A stretch of DNA of 33,532 bases, from the NCBI GenBank assembly GCA_004335835.1, contig RWJK01001397.1, positions 1-33,532 on the forward strand. Direction: 5' to 3'. The notes under the pieces were generated by a model that saw nothing but the letters and a program-made list of their open reading frames with translations, was not told the DNA's origin and ran no database searches. The position numbers and the translations under genes were made by a program. This stretch comes from Scenedesmus sp. ARA3. Taxonomy: Eukaryota; Chlorophyta; Chlorophyceae; Sphaeropleales; Scenedesmaceae. This document shows positions 10,778 through 21,514 of the stretch, in pieces (within the stretch, counting starts at the first letter, position 1; the number at the start of each line of letters is the position of its first letter).

Positions 10778-13700
10778 TCAGCTGGCGGGTGCCGCCTCAG
10801 CGATCACCTTGCCCAGCACCTTGCAGCAGTGGTCGATCTCCGCCTCAGTCACCGTCAGCGGCGGCACCAGCCGCACCACGTCGCCCTTGCCAGCAGTGAT
10901 GACCAGCAGCCCCGCAGCGCGCGCCTTGTCCACCACCGGGCCTGCCATGAAGTCCAGCTGCACACCCACCAGCAAGCCCAGGCCACGCACCTGCAGGAGA
11001 GCGGCAGCGGCAACACCAGCGCAGCAGTGCAGGCAGCAGCAGTGCCAGACGCGTCAGTAGCAGCAAGCAGGGAGCAGGTGGGCCACCTGAGGTAGCGGTG
11101 CCGCTGCATGCGTTGGTTGTATGGTGCCTTTGCGCATCTGCACGCTGCAGGGTTGATTGCGCAAGCCCTGCGTGCCTCTGCCTTGAGCTCACCGCTGCTC
11201 AGCACAGCAGGCAAGCCACCAACAAAGACGCATCAACCATGAACAGCCAGCACCTGCGCGGGTGTTGTCCCTCTGTGCAGCTTCTCATTCACACGTAGCG
11301 AACCGCAACTGCATCAGGACGCATCGCGCACCTCCTTGACGTGCTTGTTGCCAGCCGTGGCGGCGCGCAGCCCCTGCCGCAGCCGCTCGCCCTTGGCCAC
11401 CACGCTGGCCAGGAAGGCTGGCTCGGCGATGGTGTCAAACACGGTGCAGGCGGTGGCGCACACCAGCGGGTTGCCCGCAAACGTGGAGCCGTGGTCACCT
11501 GGGAGGAGGGAGGCAGCAGCATCATCACACGGGAAAGGGAGGCAGCACGGACACAGCAACGATGTCAGCATGCCACGCGTGTGCATGTGTAGGTGTTCTG
11601 CACAGCATATGGTGCTTCACCCCACATTGTGTCGTGCCAGAATCAGCCCACGCTCAGCACCCACTGCCTGCCCGCCATCCCAGCCTCCACCAGTCTGCCA
11701 ACGCAACCACAGCAGCAAGCCATGGCCACTGCGCACCAACAGTCAGTCACACACGCCCCTGCCTCCTCCCCTCCTGCGCACCTGGCTTCATCACGTCTGC
11801 CACCTTCTGCTTGAGCAGCACCGCCCCGATGGGCAGCCCGCCCGCCAGCGGCTTGGCCAGGCTCATCAGGTCTGGCTCCACGCCGTAGTTCTCGTAGCCC
11901 CACAGCTTGCCGGTGCGGCCCAGCCCGCACTGCACCTCGTCAAACACCAGCAGCGCGCCCGCCTCGTCACACAGCTGGCGCAGGCCAGACAGGAAGGCCT
12001 GCTGGCTGGGCGTGCAGCCGCCCTCGCCCTGCAGGGACGGCAGACAAAGAGAGCAAGCCACACGACAGCAGGAGCAGCGCAGCCGAGCGTGAGGAGCTCT
12101 TGCATAGGGTGGTGTATGTGGACATGCATAGGGTGGTGTATGTGGACATGCATAGGGTGGTGTNNNNNNNNNNNNNNNNNNNNNNNNNNNNNNNNNNNNN
12201 NNNNNNNNNNNNNNNNNNNNNNNNNNNNNNNNNNNNNNNNNNNNNNNNNNNNNNNNNNNNNNNNNNNNNNNNNNNNNNNNNNNNNNNNNNNNNNNNNNNN
12301 NNNNNNNNNNNNNNNNNNNNNNNCATGCATAGGGTGGTGTATGTGGACATGCATAGGGTGGTGTATGTGGGCATGCATAGGGTGGTGTATGTGGGCATGC
12401 ACGGCAGTCGGCTGCTGAGGTGCCCAAACACAGCACGGGCAATGCCAGAGGGCGTCAGAGGAAGCTGGCTTGCCTGGCTGTGTGCAGAGTCGGCTGCCAC
12501 AGCTGGAAGCATCCACGCTGTACCCGCACTGCTGCTGTGTGGTCATGCTCTGCAGGTGGGCACCAGTGCGCTCCACTGCACCAGCCGCACCTGCACCGGC
12601 TCCACAAACACGGCCGCCGTCTTGCCCTTCTTGATGACGGCTGCCGCGCTGTCCAGGTTGTTGTACTCGGCCAGCACGTGGCCCGGCATCACTGGCAGGA
12701 AGGGGCTCTTGTACTGCTCCTTGTAGGTGAGCGCCAGCGCGCCCATGGTGCGCCCGTGGAAGCAGCTGGTGAAGGACACCAGCTCGTGAGGCGCGGAGGC
12801 CTGCGGCGAGGGGCGACACAACAGGGTTGGATAGTGAAAAGAGCTTATACGACAATACTAGCATGCAGGACAGGGTGGCATGGGGCACTGGCACATGAGG
12901 TTGTGCAAGTGCGTACTGTGCTGCTGCTGCGGGACGTTGTGTTGTTGGTGCCTGCTGCAATATGAAAGCAACACAAATTGTGTAGGGAACATGCTGCTGC
13001 TACCGCTGCTGATAATGATGAGCCGCTGCCCGCACGCACCGTGGCGTCGTAGGGGTCGATGCCTGCCTGCACGCGCGCAAACTTGCGCGCAAACTTGATG
13101 GCGCCCTCGTTGGCCTCTGTGCCGCTGTTGCAGAAGAAGGCCTTGTCAGCAAAGCTGTTGTGCACCAGCCGCTTGGCCAGCTCGACCTGAGCAGCACGCG
13201 CACAGCCGCAGGTGTGCAGATGCAGGCACAGACAAACGTTGCGAGGTTGTTGCAGTGCAAGCAGCAGGCATGAGGTGGCAGCGGAGCAAATGGTGAGCGT
13301 GTACACTGTCTGCTGCTTATTTATGGCGCTGCACAGCACGGCACGGCATGCGGAAGTGCTGCAACAGCAACCCTGCACGCATGCAACGGTGACGGCGTAC
13401 AGCATGACTCATCGACTGCACTGGCAGCCGCCGCCACCTGCTGCTGCAGCGCTGCTCTCATAGCAGCCATACCTGTGGCACTGTGTGGAACAGGTTGCTG
13501 GTGTGTGTCAGCTGCTGTGCCTGTGCCGCCAGTGCTGCGTACCAGCGCGGGTCGCTGTGGCCCAACGCGTTAACGGCAATGCCTGCAGGCAGCAGTGAGG
13601 AATGCCACACGACGATGCTTGAGCAGGCTCCAACACGTGGCTGTTCGCTGCAAGTAGCCATGCAGTCTGCCTGCTAGGCCAAGACATCTTGTTGCTTGGC

Positions 13701-14438
13701 AGCAGTGCACAGGTAAGAAACTCAAGAGGCTGTGCAACCCTTTATGCAGGTGCTGTCGGCAGTAGTGCAGCTTGCAGGACGCGATGCTCAGACCTCTGCT
13801 ACTACTACTTGGCATGTGGCAGCAGAGTGGGTCTCAGGCCAGACCACATCCACACGCACATCCCTATGCTGGACCCAGGCAGCTCGGTATGCTTGTCACC
13901 AGCGCTGCTGCCAGCATCAGCCTACGGCATCATGGCCATCCACACACAGCAGCACAGCAGCCAGCACAGCTGCAGCCAGGCACTGCAGCCCCATCATGCG
14001 CAGCACATGGCAGCATGCAGCAGTCCAAAACACAAACAGACTATATGAAAGCCACATACATCTTCGTGCAATTCAACAGCGTTTAAACATCCTGCAGGCA
14101 ACCGCACCTGCAGCCATGTCCAGGTACTCCTTGCCGTTGGCGTCGTACAGCTTGCTGCCCTCGCCCCGCACAAACACAATGTCTGCAGGGCGCCCGTACG
14201 TCTGCAGCACGTACTGCGCCTCATCCGCCACAATCTGCTTGGTGAGGTCTGCTGCTGCTGCAGGCGCTGGCGCAGGCGCGGTGGCAGTGGCTGCAACCTG
14301 CACAGCCCTGCTGCTGCGTGTGCGGCGAGGCGCAGGCAGCAGCGGGCGCTGCTGGCGAGCTGCCTGGTGCTGCTGCTGCAGCATACGGGTGCTGCCACTG
14401 TGAAGCATCATGCTCGCTGCAAAGCCCTGCAGCAGCAC
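10778..14438 (-). CDS. ARG9: Acetylornithine aminotransferase, plastid (class III PLP enzyme)
   Basis: There are seven minus-strand exons: 14438-14108, 13582-13473, 13186-13040, 12800-12591, 12028-11782, 11498-11332 and 10990-10778. They total 1425 nt (474 aa), with all phases matching. The enzyme converts N-acetylglutamate semialdehyde and glutamate to N-acetylornithine and 2-oxoglutarate in plastid arginine synthesis. The first ~60 residues are an Arg/Gln/Ala/Pro-rich transit peptide. Class III landmarks follow: [14 protein letters not shown] (168-181) for PLP phosphate binding, [16 protein letters not shown] across the exon 4/5 junction, [13 protein letters not shown] (295-307) with Asp296, the PLP Lys325 in SLAKPLAGG, and GSTFAGNPL. 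Starts at 14411 or 14408 are also possible because the transit peptide has several Met codons. Ornithine aminotransferase is the closest alternative. The plastid peptide and overall motif set favour the acetylornithine enzyme. Intron 4 holds the minisatellite and an assembly gap. Confidence 0.95.
12102..12398. repeat. 24-bp minisatellite in aminotransferase intron 4
   Basis: A tandem array has 24-bp units that each contain CATAGGGTGGTGTATGTGG plus a short GCAT-type junction. Two full units and a partial one lie left of the assembly gap and three units lie right of it. The last units differ by one A-to-G change (GGAC versus GGGC). Since 24 is a multiple of three, the array is open in several frames on both strands. 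It sits wholly inside the intron between exons 12591-12800 and 11782-12028. Confidence 0.93.
12164..12323. other. Assembly gap (160 N) inside the minisatellite
   Basis: A run of 160 unknown bases interrupts the array. The repeat phase left of the gap (unit start 12150) and right of it (unit start 12327) differ by 177 bases, which is not a multiple of 24. The gap length is therefore probably an estimate, unless the array contains an irregular unit. Confidence 0.95.
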
Positions 14439-15118
14439 AACGTGATGCAGCGCAGTGAGGGACTAAGCAGCTTGAGGTTGAGCTGCTGCAAGCGTGGGGA
14501 CTAGGGTTGTCTGCAGAATGTCTGAGCATGGCAGCGCCTAAAGGCCGGTTTAGCTCGAAAAGGGCTGTGGTTCATTCAAATGCATGCAGTACACAAGCTT
14601 GGCTGTCCAACGCCTCAAACATAGCGAAGAAAGGAAAGCGTGTGCTTCCTCTTTCAAGTTGCTGTTCACGGCCTGAGCGTAGCCGGACTTCGTTCAACTA
14701 CCACAGCGTGTAAGTTACCTCAAGGTGGAGCAATTCGGTATGCTGGTTCGTTGGCTCCCAAGCTGGCTCCGCTGCTGCAGACAACTGTTCTGGTTCGCCA
14801 CCAGGTGCACGGACACGTGCTACGCAAACTTTGCAGCAGAACGAAGCAGGTTTGCCCAGCGATGTTGCTGTAGTGGCGACGATCGGCGGAAGAAGACGAG
14901 TGACCCTGTTACAAGCACGTGTTTTGTGAAACAGCGCTTCATGCACAAGGCTGGTAGCCTGAAACGAACATTTACTTGGTATTACTAAGCGTGTGAAGGG
15001 TTCTGCGACATCAGGCGAGGTGTTGCAGAACAATGTGTGATGTACAGAGGAGTTCTGCAGGCACTACGTGCAGGCCATGGAGATCCTTCAAGGTGCGGTG
15101 CTAGATCAATTTCATTCA
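14439..15118. other. Divergent intergenic region between aminotransferase (-) and TMEM242-like gene (+)
   Basis: About 680 bp separates the aminotransferase start from the TATA box of the next gene. It should hold the promoter of the minus-strand gene, but I see no clear TATA element for it. I see no coding exon. Confidence 0.45.
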
Positions 15119-15127
15119 TATATAAAA
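15119..15127 (+). promoter_or_regulatory. TATA box of the TMEM242-like gene
   Basis: TATATAAAA lies 71 bp before an ATG at 15190. That ATG opens an 86-nt candidate first exon ending in GTGAG|GTGAGC. The spacing fits a start site near 15150. Confidence 0.55.
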
Positions 15128-15189
15128 TCGCAGCCATACTATGTAGCAGTACCGCAGCTAGCTGGACGGCAGAGCTGAAGTACACACTG

Positions 15190-15647
15190 ATGGACCCAGC
15201 CAGCTTGAACCTGGGAACTTGTCAGAAATCGTGCTGGATGGTTTGTGAATTGGGTGCTTGGGACAAATCAGTGAGGTGAGCATTGTCTGCCCATCCTTAC
15301 GCAGGTGCATCCCGCAGCACTCGTCCTGTGTGGAAGCAGGGCAGGTGTACCTCGAGATAGGCTTTGTTAGAAGTCCGACATCTGAAGTCGGCCATAAGCG
15401 GTTCACTTGAATTGTTTTTAGATGATTTTGAATCTGTTTGCGCTTTACATTGATTCTGCTTCAGTTTGACGCCAACAAAACAGTGTGGCACCAGCAGACC
15501 TTGCTGAGCCCTCAACAGCGCCGCGCATGTAATGCAAGATAAACCAGATCGCAAGGAAACCATTGTAGACATAAAGCCGTTTCATGTGATCATGATAGGC
15601 TCTGGTATTCTGGGCTCTGGTAAGCCAGCCAGCACAGCCTGCTCCTA

Positions 15648-15682
<35 letters not shown>

Positions 15683-16507
15683 AAAGTGATTCTGACGCTG
15701 TCACTGCCATTGCTTTGCAGGCCTGCTCTTGACAGCTTCTGTTTCATACAATCAGGCTGGAAAACAGTAAGCAGCGACTCTAGTGTGCCAATGGCTGTCA
15801 GCGGCAGCAGCAGTTCTGCTGAGATGCAGCATCACCAGCAGCAACATGATTGGGACCAAGCTTCGACAGCTCTGCAAAGCCGTCAGTACACCAGAAGCTG
15901 CTGCAGCAATGCTACAAGCAGCGTGCCCAATGATGTGCATGTGCACTGCTGGTATGCCTGCCCCAGCAGCTGAGGCTGTGCTTTATGCAGCACAGTGGCA
16001 TGTATGGTATGCCAGCACATGTGCCATGGCTGTGCTTACCAGGTATGCTTTGTACGTGGCGTTTTGTGCAGGCTAGCAGCTGAGGGCATAGACGCCAGCC
16101 TCAGGCGGAAGGTATTACCTCATGCGGTGAGCAATTGCAACACAAGATAAGCTGCCATCGACTGCCTGCATGCTCATCGTGCTATGCAGCGCTTGTGTCA
16201 GCAGTGGGACAAAGTGCAGTCAGCCGGCAAAGAGTACTGCTGTGCCTGCAGCGGCCTGAGTGTCTCTGCGGCGCCACACAAGCAGAGAGGTCGGCTGCAC
16301 ACAGCGGCAAGGCCTGCGCATGCTGGTGCAGTGCTGTGGCGCAAGGCACTGGCCAAGCTTCAGCAACGCCCGCCTGCTGCAGCCACAGGGCACGGCAGGA
16401 CCCAAAGCCTTGCAGAAACACCCACACGCTTTAGTGCCCTTGGCGTGGTTCGGACATTTGCAGCTGCATACCTTCTTCTTTTCAGTGTCATGCTGGCTGT
16501 CACACCG

Positions 16508-16558
<51 letters not shown>

Positions 16559-16716
16559 AGGTGAAGGCGCTGGCTGGCAGCCTGCTGCTGACGGGGCTGG
16601 CTGCTGCTGGCGGCTTCTACGCGCTGGAGAGCTTTGGCCTGGTCAACAGCGAGGCGCCCACCAGCATGTCCGCCTTCGGCACAGCCTGGGAGATGGTGGG
16701 GCGGCCACTGCCCAAG

Positions 16717-16765
<49 letters not shown>

Positions 16766-16782
16766 CAGGCAGCAGACCCTGA
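15190..16782 (+). CDS. TMEM242: Small two-helix membrane protein, TMEM242-like, with C-terminal polyglutamine
   Basis: The core exons are 15532-15619 (possibly beginning at 15519), 15721-15766, 16072-16126 and 16561-16782, with phases 1, 2 and 0 all consistent. From the ATG at 15532 this gives 136 aa. Adding a TATA-proximal first exon, 15190-15275 (phase 2) spliced to 15519, gives 169 aa, and I use that start. The core has a first hydrophobic helix (VIMIGSGILGSGLLLTASVSY), a polar loop (GKQLAAEGIDASLRRKVLPH), and a second helix (GSLLLTGLAAAGGFYALESFGL), then a region with SMSAFGTAWEM. The Gly-rich helix 1, the ALxxxGxxS helix 2, and the S-M...F...M segment after it resemble TMEM242, a mitochondrial inner-membrane protein linked to ATP synthase assembly. 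The C-terminus is a run of 16 Gln (CAG/CAA). The gene structure is well supported; the family name is moderately supported. Confidence 0.7.
15651..15680 (+). repeat. (CTG)10 tract in the TMEM242-like intron 2
   Basis: Ten perfect CTG units on the sense strand lie 40 nt before the acceptor at 15719-15720. On the opposite strand they would encode poly-Ala, which creates a misleading antisense reading frame. Confidence 0.95.
16508..16558 (+). repeat. (TGC)17 tract directly abutting a 3' splice site
   Basis: Seventeen perfect TGC units run into the acceptor AG at 16559-16560 of the last intron of the TMEM242-like gene. The splice site is in effect the end of the repeat. Confidence 0.96.
16717..16764 (+). 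repeat. CAG/CAA tract encoding 16 glutamines
   Basis: Sixteen consecutive Gln codons, 13 CAG and three CAA, lie at the C-terminus of the TMEM242-like protein. The CAA interruptions suggest a tract that has been stable long enough to accumulate changes. Confidence 0.95.
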
Positions 16783-17451
16783 GGTGGGCTGCTGTGTGGG
16801 CAGCACCTGCACAAGCAGTTGCTTGGTTACCAAACCACAAGGACACACCAGTCCGGCGCCTGCAGCGTGTGTGCCAGTGGGTGCTGTTGTAGCAGGGTTC
16901 GGCAGGATTTGGGTATTTTGTGGGCTGAGCAGTGCATGGATGGCCCTGCCGTGCATATGTCTGGTTTCTACGCCAGCTTGTTCTTTGCAAACTCTTCAAA
17001 ACGCCAAAGCAGCGCACATGTCTTGATGCCGCATCAACCGTGTGGGCCACACGGTGCCTGTGCCAAGTTGAGGGTCATGCCAACCACTTGCTGGGCAGCC
17101 ACTGGCAATCATGCCACGAACATGCTCAAGCATACGTTCTACTATCATTGGTGCTGGGCACAGCACAAGGACCTCAACTGTGCTGAGGCCAGTCTGCAGG
17201 CGTATACCGTGGGACACAGCCTGGTCGTTGCCCGTCATCGGCCGACCCGGGTGCTACCTGCAGTGCTATATCAAGTTTTATGTGTAACTATTTTCATCTT
17301 ACTTCGTTCATTCGCGTGTGCATCGTCTGTGTCTCATCAACAGTGCGAGCTGGGAAGCAGCTGAACAGTGCAAGCTGCGTGGCAGCTACGGTGGGACGCT
17401 ACCACAAGCTACCACGTCCCATGTAAGACATAAAATGCATTGCGAAGCCTG
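16783..17451. other. 3' UTR of the TMEM242-like gene and promoter of the LPMO gene
   Basis: TGTAA occurs at 17283-17287 and 17422-17426. The first is the better candidate for ending the upstream transcript, because the second lies only 26 bp before the next TATA box. No additional gene is supported. Confidence 0.45.
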
Positions 17452-17459
17452 TATATAAG
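17452..17459 (+). promoter_or_regulatory. TATA box of the AA15-like LPMO gene
   Basis: TATATAAG lies 112 bp upstream of the ATG at 17571 and is followed about 30 bp later by a pyrimidine-rich TCTCCTCTC stretch. It is the clearest core promoter in the window. Confidence 0.7.
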
Positions 17460-17570
17460 GGCGTCTGGACAGAGTGGTCAGTATCTCCTCTCGGTCTTAC
17501 TTCGCGCCATACCGTTCACAACAGCACAGTGTTTTGATCACTTCTGCAAGTGTCTTAGCAACCAACTAAC

Positions 17571-20500
17571 ATGAGAGGCAGCGCTTTCACGCTGCTGTTT
17601 GCAGCGTTCCTCGTGGCTGGCGTGCAGGGCCACGGCTGGCTGTCCTACCCCGAGTCCCGCAACTCCCGCGCCAACGCCTTACCCACCACGCCTGCGGGGA
17701 TTGCGTACAATCGCAATGCAGGCAACGGTCGAGCGGAGTACAATCTGGAGTGTGGCTCCTGCCAGCCTGCTAGGATGAACCAGCCTGGTAGGTGCCAAGC
17801 AGCGTCGTCTTACACCTGCCCTCTCACACATCTCGATACAACATTTGCTGCTCTGCATGTGTGCGTGCATCTGAGTAAGAATAGTCCGTGGGTTTAGCAA
17901 TAACAGGCGTTTGCAGGCCTTGCATGCCTATGCATGTGTGAATTTGTGCAAGGCCTCACCTGCTGCTGTCTGCTGCTGTCTCTGGCTGTGCCGCCTCCCA
18001 TTGCACCAGGTGTGTGCGGCGATCCTTTCCAGACCGTCACCAACCCGAGCCTGGGCTCCTACTTTGCCAACATGGCGCCCATGGCGGCCACGACCTTCTC
18101 GGCTGGGCAGCGCGTCAGGTTCAGTTGGACGGTGAGTGGCCAGCTGCTGGTGTGGGGTGTGCTGAGCATGGAAGTCGGCAGCTTGTTGGCCAAAGTTGAT
18201 GTGCAAGTCCTGGTGGAGGCTTCAGCACGTGCTGCAGGCTGCAGCAGCCTGTGATGCAGCGCGCATACAGTGGGCCTGCACCTCGCAGCCAGTTGTTCCT
18301 TCCATCAGCGCTGAATGGCACGCTGCTGTTGCTGTCGCCGCCTGCAGATCACCACAAACCACGGCGGCTTCTTCGGGTTCAAGATCTGCCCCCAGCGCAC
18401 CGGGCTGACGCAGGCCTGCTTTGACGCCAACGTGCTGCAGAGGTGAGGCCGCACATGCAGCCGCCTGCAGGGATGTTGCACTGCTGCCGCGCTTGCACAT
18501 GCTAAGAATCTGCTAGAATCGGCTTTCCATTCAGTGTCTGCTGCTGCTGTTGCACTGCATGCTGGCACTGCGGCGCGGCTGCGCTGCAGATCTGGTGCAG
18601 TGGAGAGCAGGTGCCGCGGTATGACGCTTGATGCTATAGGCCAAATCCAAAGATGGTCAGCAGTTAGACAGCGAGCTGAACCGCCCAGGCCTCACCCGCT
18701 GTGCTTGTTGTGTGCTGCTGGTTACAGGGCTGATGGGCTGGGCACCCGCACCTACATCCTGAGCAGGCAGTACAGTGGGCCGTTCCAGAGGCAAGGTATC
18801 GACCCCGACTTTGTGTACTTCACGCCTGAGTACATCATCCCCTCCAACATCAACTGCGCGGGCGGCTGCGTGCTGCAGTCGGTGAGTGCATGCTGCTGCC
18901 AACCGCCAGCGCATGCTGCTTTCTGCTGTGGTCATCAGTCAACGGCAGCGACGCAGCCGTGCAGTGCAAAGGCTGGCGGATGTGTCGCGCATGTGTGTCC
19001 CATACTATGTACTGTGCTTGCTGATACACAGGGAGCGCCCTCCCTGAGGGCTGCTAGCAGCACCTCTGTGTTGTGCCTCGTAGCCTTGGTTCTCTGCAGG
19101 TTGATTTTGTTCCGATGTTGGGCACAACCAGCAAAAGGCTTGCACACCTGCTTGCATGCAACCAGAAATGAGAGTGACGCTGTCTGCGTGTGGCGTGCCC
19201 CCGCAGGAGTACCACTCCCTCAACTCCTGCTCCACGCCCTGCGAGAACACTGCGCAGTGCATCGGGAACGGCCTGGACTACAACGGCCTGCGCAACCCTG
19301 TGCTGAACCAGTTCAACATGCCCGCCTGCAGCATGGGCCCCGACTTTGGCAATGGCGAGCGCTTCCACAACTGTGAGCGGCACGGCAGGCACTGCTGACT
19401 GGCTGTCAGCCTCTGCATTGCATGAATGTCCAGGCAGGCCTGCAGGCAGGGTGTGGCTCAACTGCTGTGCTGCGCTGTAGGGCCGTCAAGCGGCGCTCTG
19501 TTCCGTGCGCTGGCACTGTGGCAAGCAGATCATTGTGCTGCTGTTGCTTTGGCAGGCATACTTGGGACGGGCTTAATGCTCAGGAGCTGCAGTCACGCTT
19601 CTTGCGTCAAGATTAGCAGTAGCTTGCAAGGACGCACGCTGCTCAAGGCACAGGCCTCTATCTGCGCAGCCACCAGCCAGCTCTGCCAGCAGAGCTTCAA
19701 ACGCTGCAAGGCGGTGCACCTCTGTCGAGATCTCTGCTGCTGCTGCTGCTGCTGCTGTGGCTGGCTGTGTGTGCACAGGTGCCGACATCATCATCACCGG
19801 CAGCAACGGTGGCGGACCAACTCCTCCCGGCCCCACCCCTCCCAGCCCGCCTCCCCCCAGCGGCTGCCGCGCCTTTGCGCCCTCCGGTGGCGCCTGCTCC
19901 GCCAGCGTGTGCTGCCCCAACCGCGATTGGTGAGCCGCTGCAGACGCACTGCGGGTGGGGGCTGGCGAGCTGCATGGGCAGTGCCTCAACGCATTTCAGT
20001 GGAAGCATGAAGAATACATTGGACGCAGCACTTGTGATGTCTCGCAAGCAGTCAGCCACACATGCTTGCTCTGTGCTCAAAGCAGTTGAGCATGGTGTAC
20101 AATGGGCTACAGGTGGACTGCACTCACACTGGTGCTTGCTGTGTGCCCGTCTGAACTCTGCCCACAAGTGCTGACTGCTGCGTCCGCTGCGCTGTCTGCT
20201 GCTTTGCCGCTCTGCGCCGTCCCATCGGACACATGTGCCACAGCTGCTCTAGGTTCGGCTGGTGCGGCACGACTGCCGACCACTGCAGCGGCGGTGCTCC
20301 TCCTGCCTCTCCTCCACCGCCGCAGCCGCCTGTCTGCAGCCGCACTGCTGCGCCTGGCGGCGCCTGCGGTGCCTCTGCCGGCGGCACGTGCTGCCCATCC
20401 GGCCAGTGGTGAGCAGCGCCTGGTTTGGCAAGGTGTCAGCAGCAATGATGCGTATGCTGGGACATGCTGCGTAGGCTGCATGCAGTTTGCAAGCCAGCCG

Positions 20501-20724
20501 ACACATGTATGCAGGCGTGGGGGAGCCTGCAGCAGAGCTACAAGGGCCAACAGTGCACGTAGATGGTGGCTGCATCTACGTGTCGTGCAGTTGAGTAGTG
20601 GCTGCTGACATGTGCATGTGCAGCAGAGTTTCTCACACTGCAGCAGCTTGAAGCTGTGCATGTTTGATGCAAGGCGCAACTGCACGCATACTGCAACGCA
20701 GCTGTTTCTAAGCTTTTTCTGTGC

Positions 20725-20769
<45 letters not shown>

Positions 20770-21514
20770 CTGTGCTGCCGCTCCCCACGATTTTCCGACA
20801 TCACAGCTGCTCTCAATTGTGAGTGCGGAAGGCGCAATGCTGTGCAGCAGCCATCGTTTCTTTTGAGCCTGAAATTCTAGCCGAGCATGTGTGCGTTTAT
20901 GGATGGACAGCTGTTACAGTACTGCAGACCACAGTCAAGCTGCACCAGACTGTTAGGCTGTTGCTTCCATGCTATGTATGCACATGCTCCTGGCAGCCAA
21001 CAGCACTGTCGATGTCCCAATGTGTGGCAGCTGTTTCTATCATCGCCTCCGTATGCTCGCATCACCTCGTTTCTTGAACACGACTGACCTTGTTCATCTG
21101 CTGCTTTGTGTGTGCAGTGGCTGGTGCGGCACCACCTCCAGCCACTGCGGGGCAGGCTGCCAGAGGTCCTTCGGCAACTGCTCAGGAGCACGCGCTGCAC
21201 GCCGCGCCCGCCGCCAGGGGCCCACCAACACAACAGCAGCCGACACCACCACCACCACTGCCACCCTGGACACTGCCGCCGCCCCTGAGGCGCCCGGTGC
21301 CATTGCCGCTGCCACTGCCGCTGCTGTGCCGGCAGATGTCGCTGCTGCCACAGTCCCTACAGTAGATACGGCTGCTGCTGCTGCTGCTGTGGCTCCGGTG
21401 CCCGTTAATGCTGCTGCCGCTGCAGCTGCACCAGTGGACGCAACTGCAGTGGCTGGCGATGCTGATGCTGCTCCCGGCACTGAGACAGCCGCCAGCCCTG
21501 CACCCTCCCCCTGA
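17571..21514 (+). CDS. Secreted AA15-like lytic polysaccharide monooxygenase with two hevein-type chitin-binding modules
   Basis: There are nine exons: 17571-17787, 18010-18131, 18348-18442, 18728-18881, 19207-19372, 19779-19929, 20244-20408, 20807-20818 (a 12-nt microexon) and 21118-21514. They total 1479 nt (492 aa), all in phase. Signal peptide 1-20 ends right before His21 (HGWLSYPESRNS), which would be the N-terminal copper-binding His of the mature enzyme. The second His is His118 in TTNHGGFFGFKIC. CVLQSEYHSLNSC and ERFHNCADIII follow, with Phe249 at the usual axial position. These fit AA15-type LPMOs, which cleave chitin or cellulose oxidatively. A Pro-rich linker (about 260-281) leads to two modules with CCSRFGWCGTT and CCSQFGWCGTT cores (CBM18/hevein). 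The last ~115 residues are Ala/Thr/Pro-rich and mucin-like. Trp of the usual CVLQW is Ser here. Use on the cell's own wall or on external chitin cannot be decided. Confidence 0.87.
19734..19757 (+). repeat. (CTG)8 tract near the 3' end of LPMO intron 5
   Basis: Eight CTG units on the sense strand end 21 nt before the acceptor AG at 19777-19778. Confidence 0.9.
20726..20764 (+). repeat. (CTG)13 tract upstream of the LPMO microexon
   Basis: Thirteen CTG units end 42 nt before the acceptor of the 12-nt microexon (20807-20818). The space between is pyrimidine-rich. The pair may help define an exon too short for normal exon recognition; that role is inferred. Confidence 0.93.

Noticed and set aside
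11336..12965. Long open frames across the N gap on both strands
   Set aside because: They arise because the 24-bp repeat and the N run contain no stop codons. The real coding sequence here is the minus-strand aminotransferase exons.
15445..15747. Minus-strand 100-codon frame with poly-Ala and a hydrophobic segment (YNGFLAIWFILHYM)
   Set aside because: It is antisense to the well-supported TMEM242-like exons 15532-15619 and 15721-15747. Its poly-Ala is only the reverse of the intronic CTG tract.
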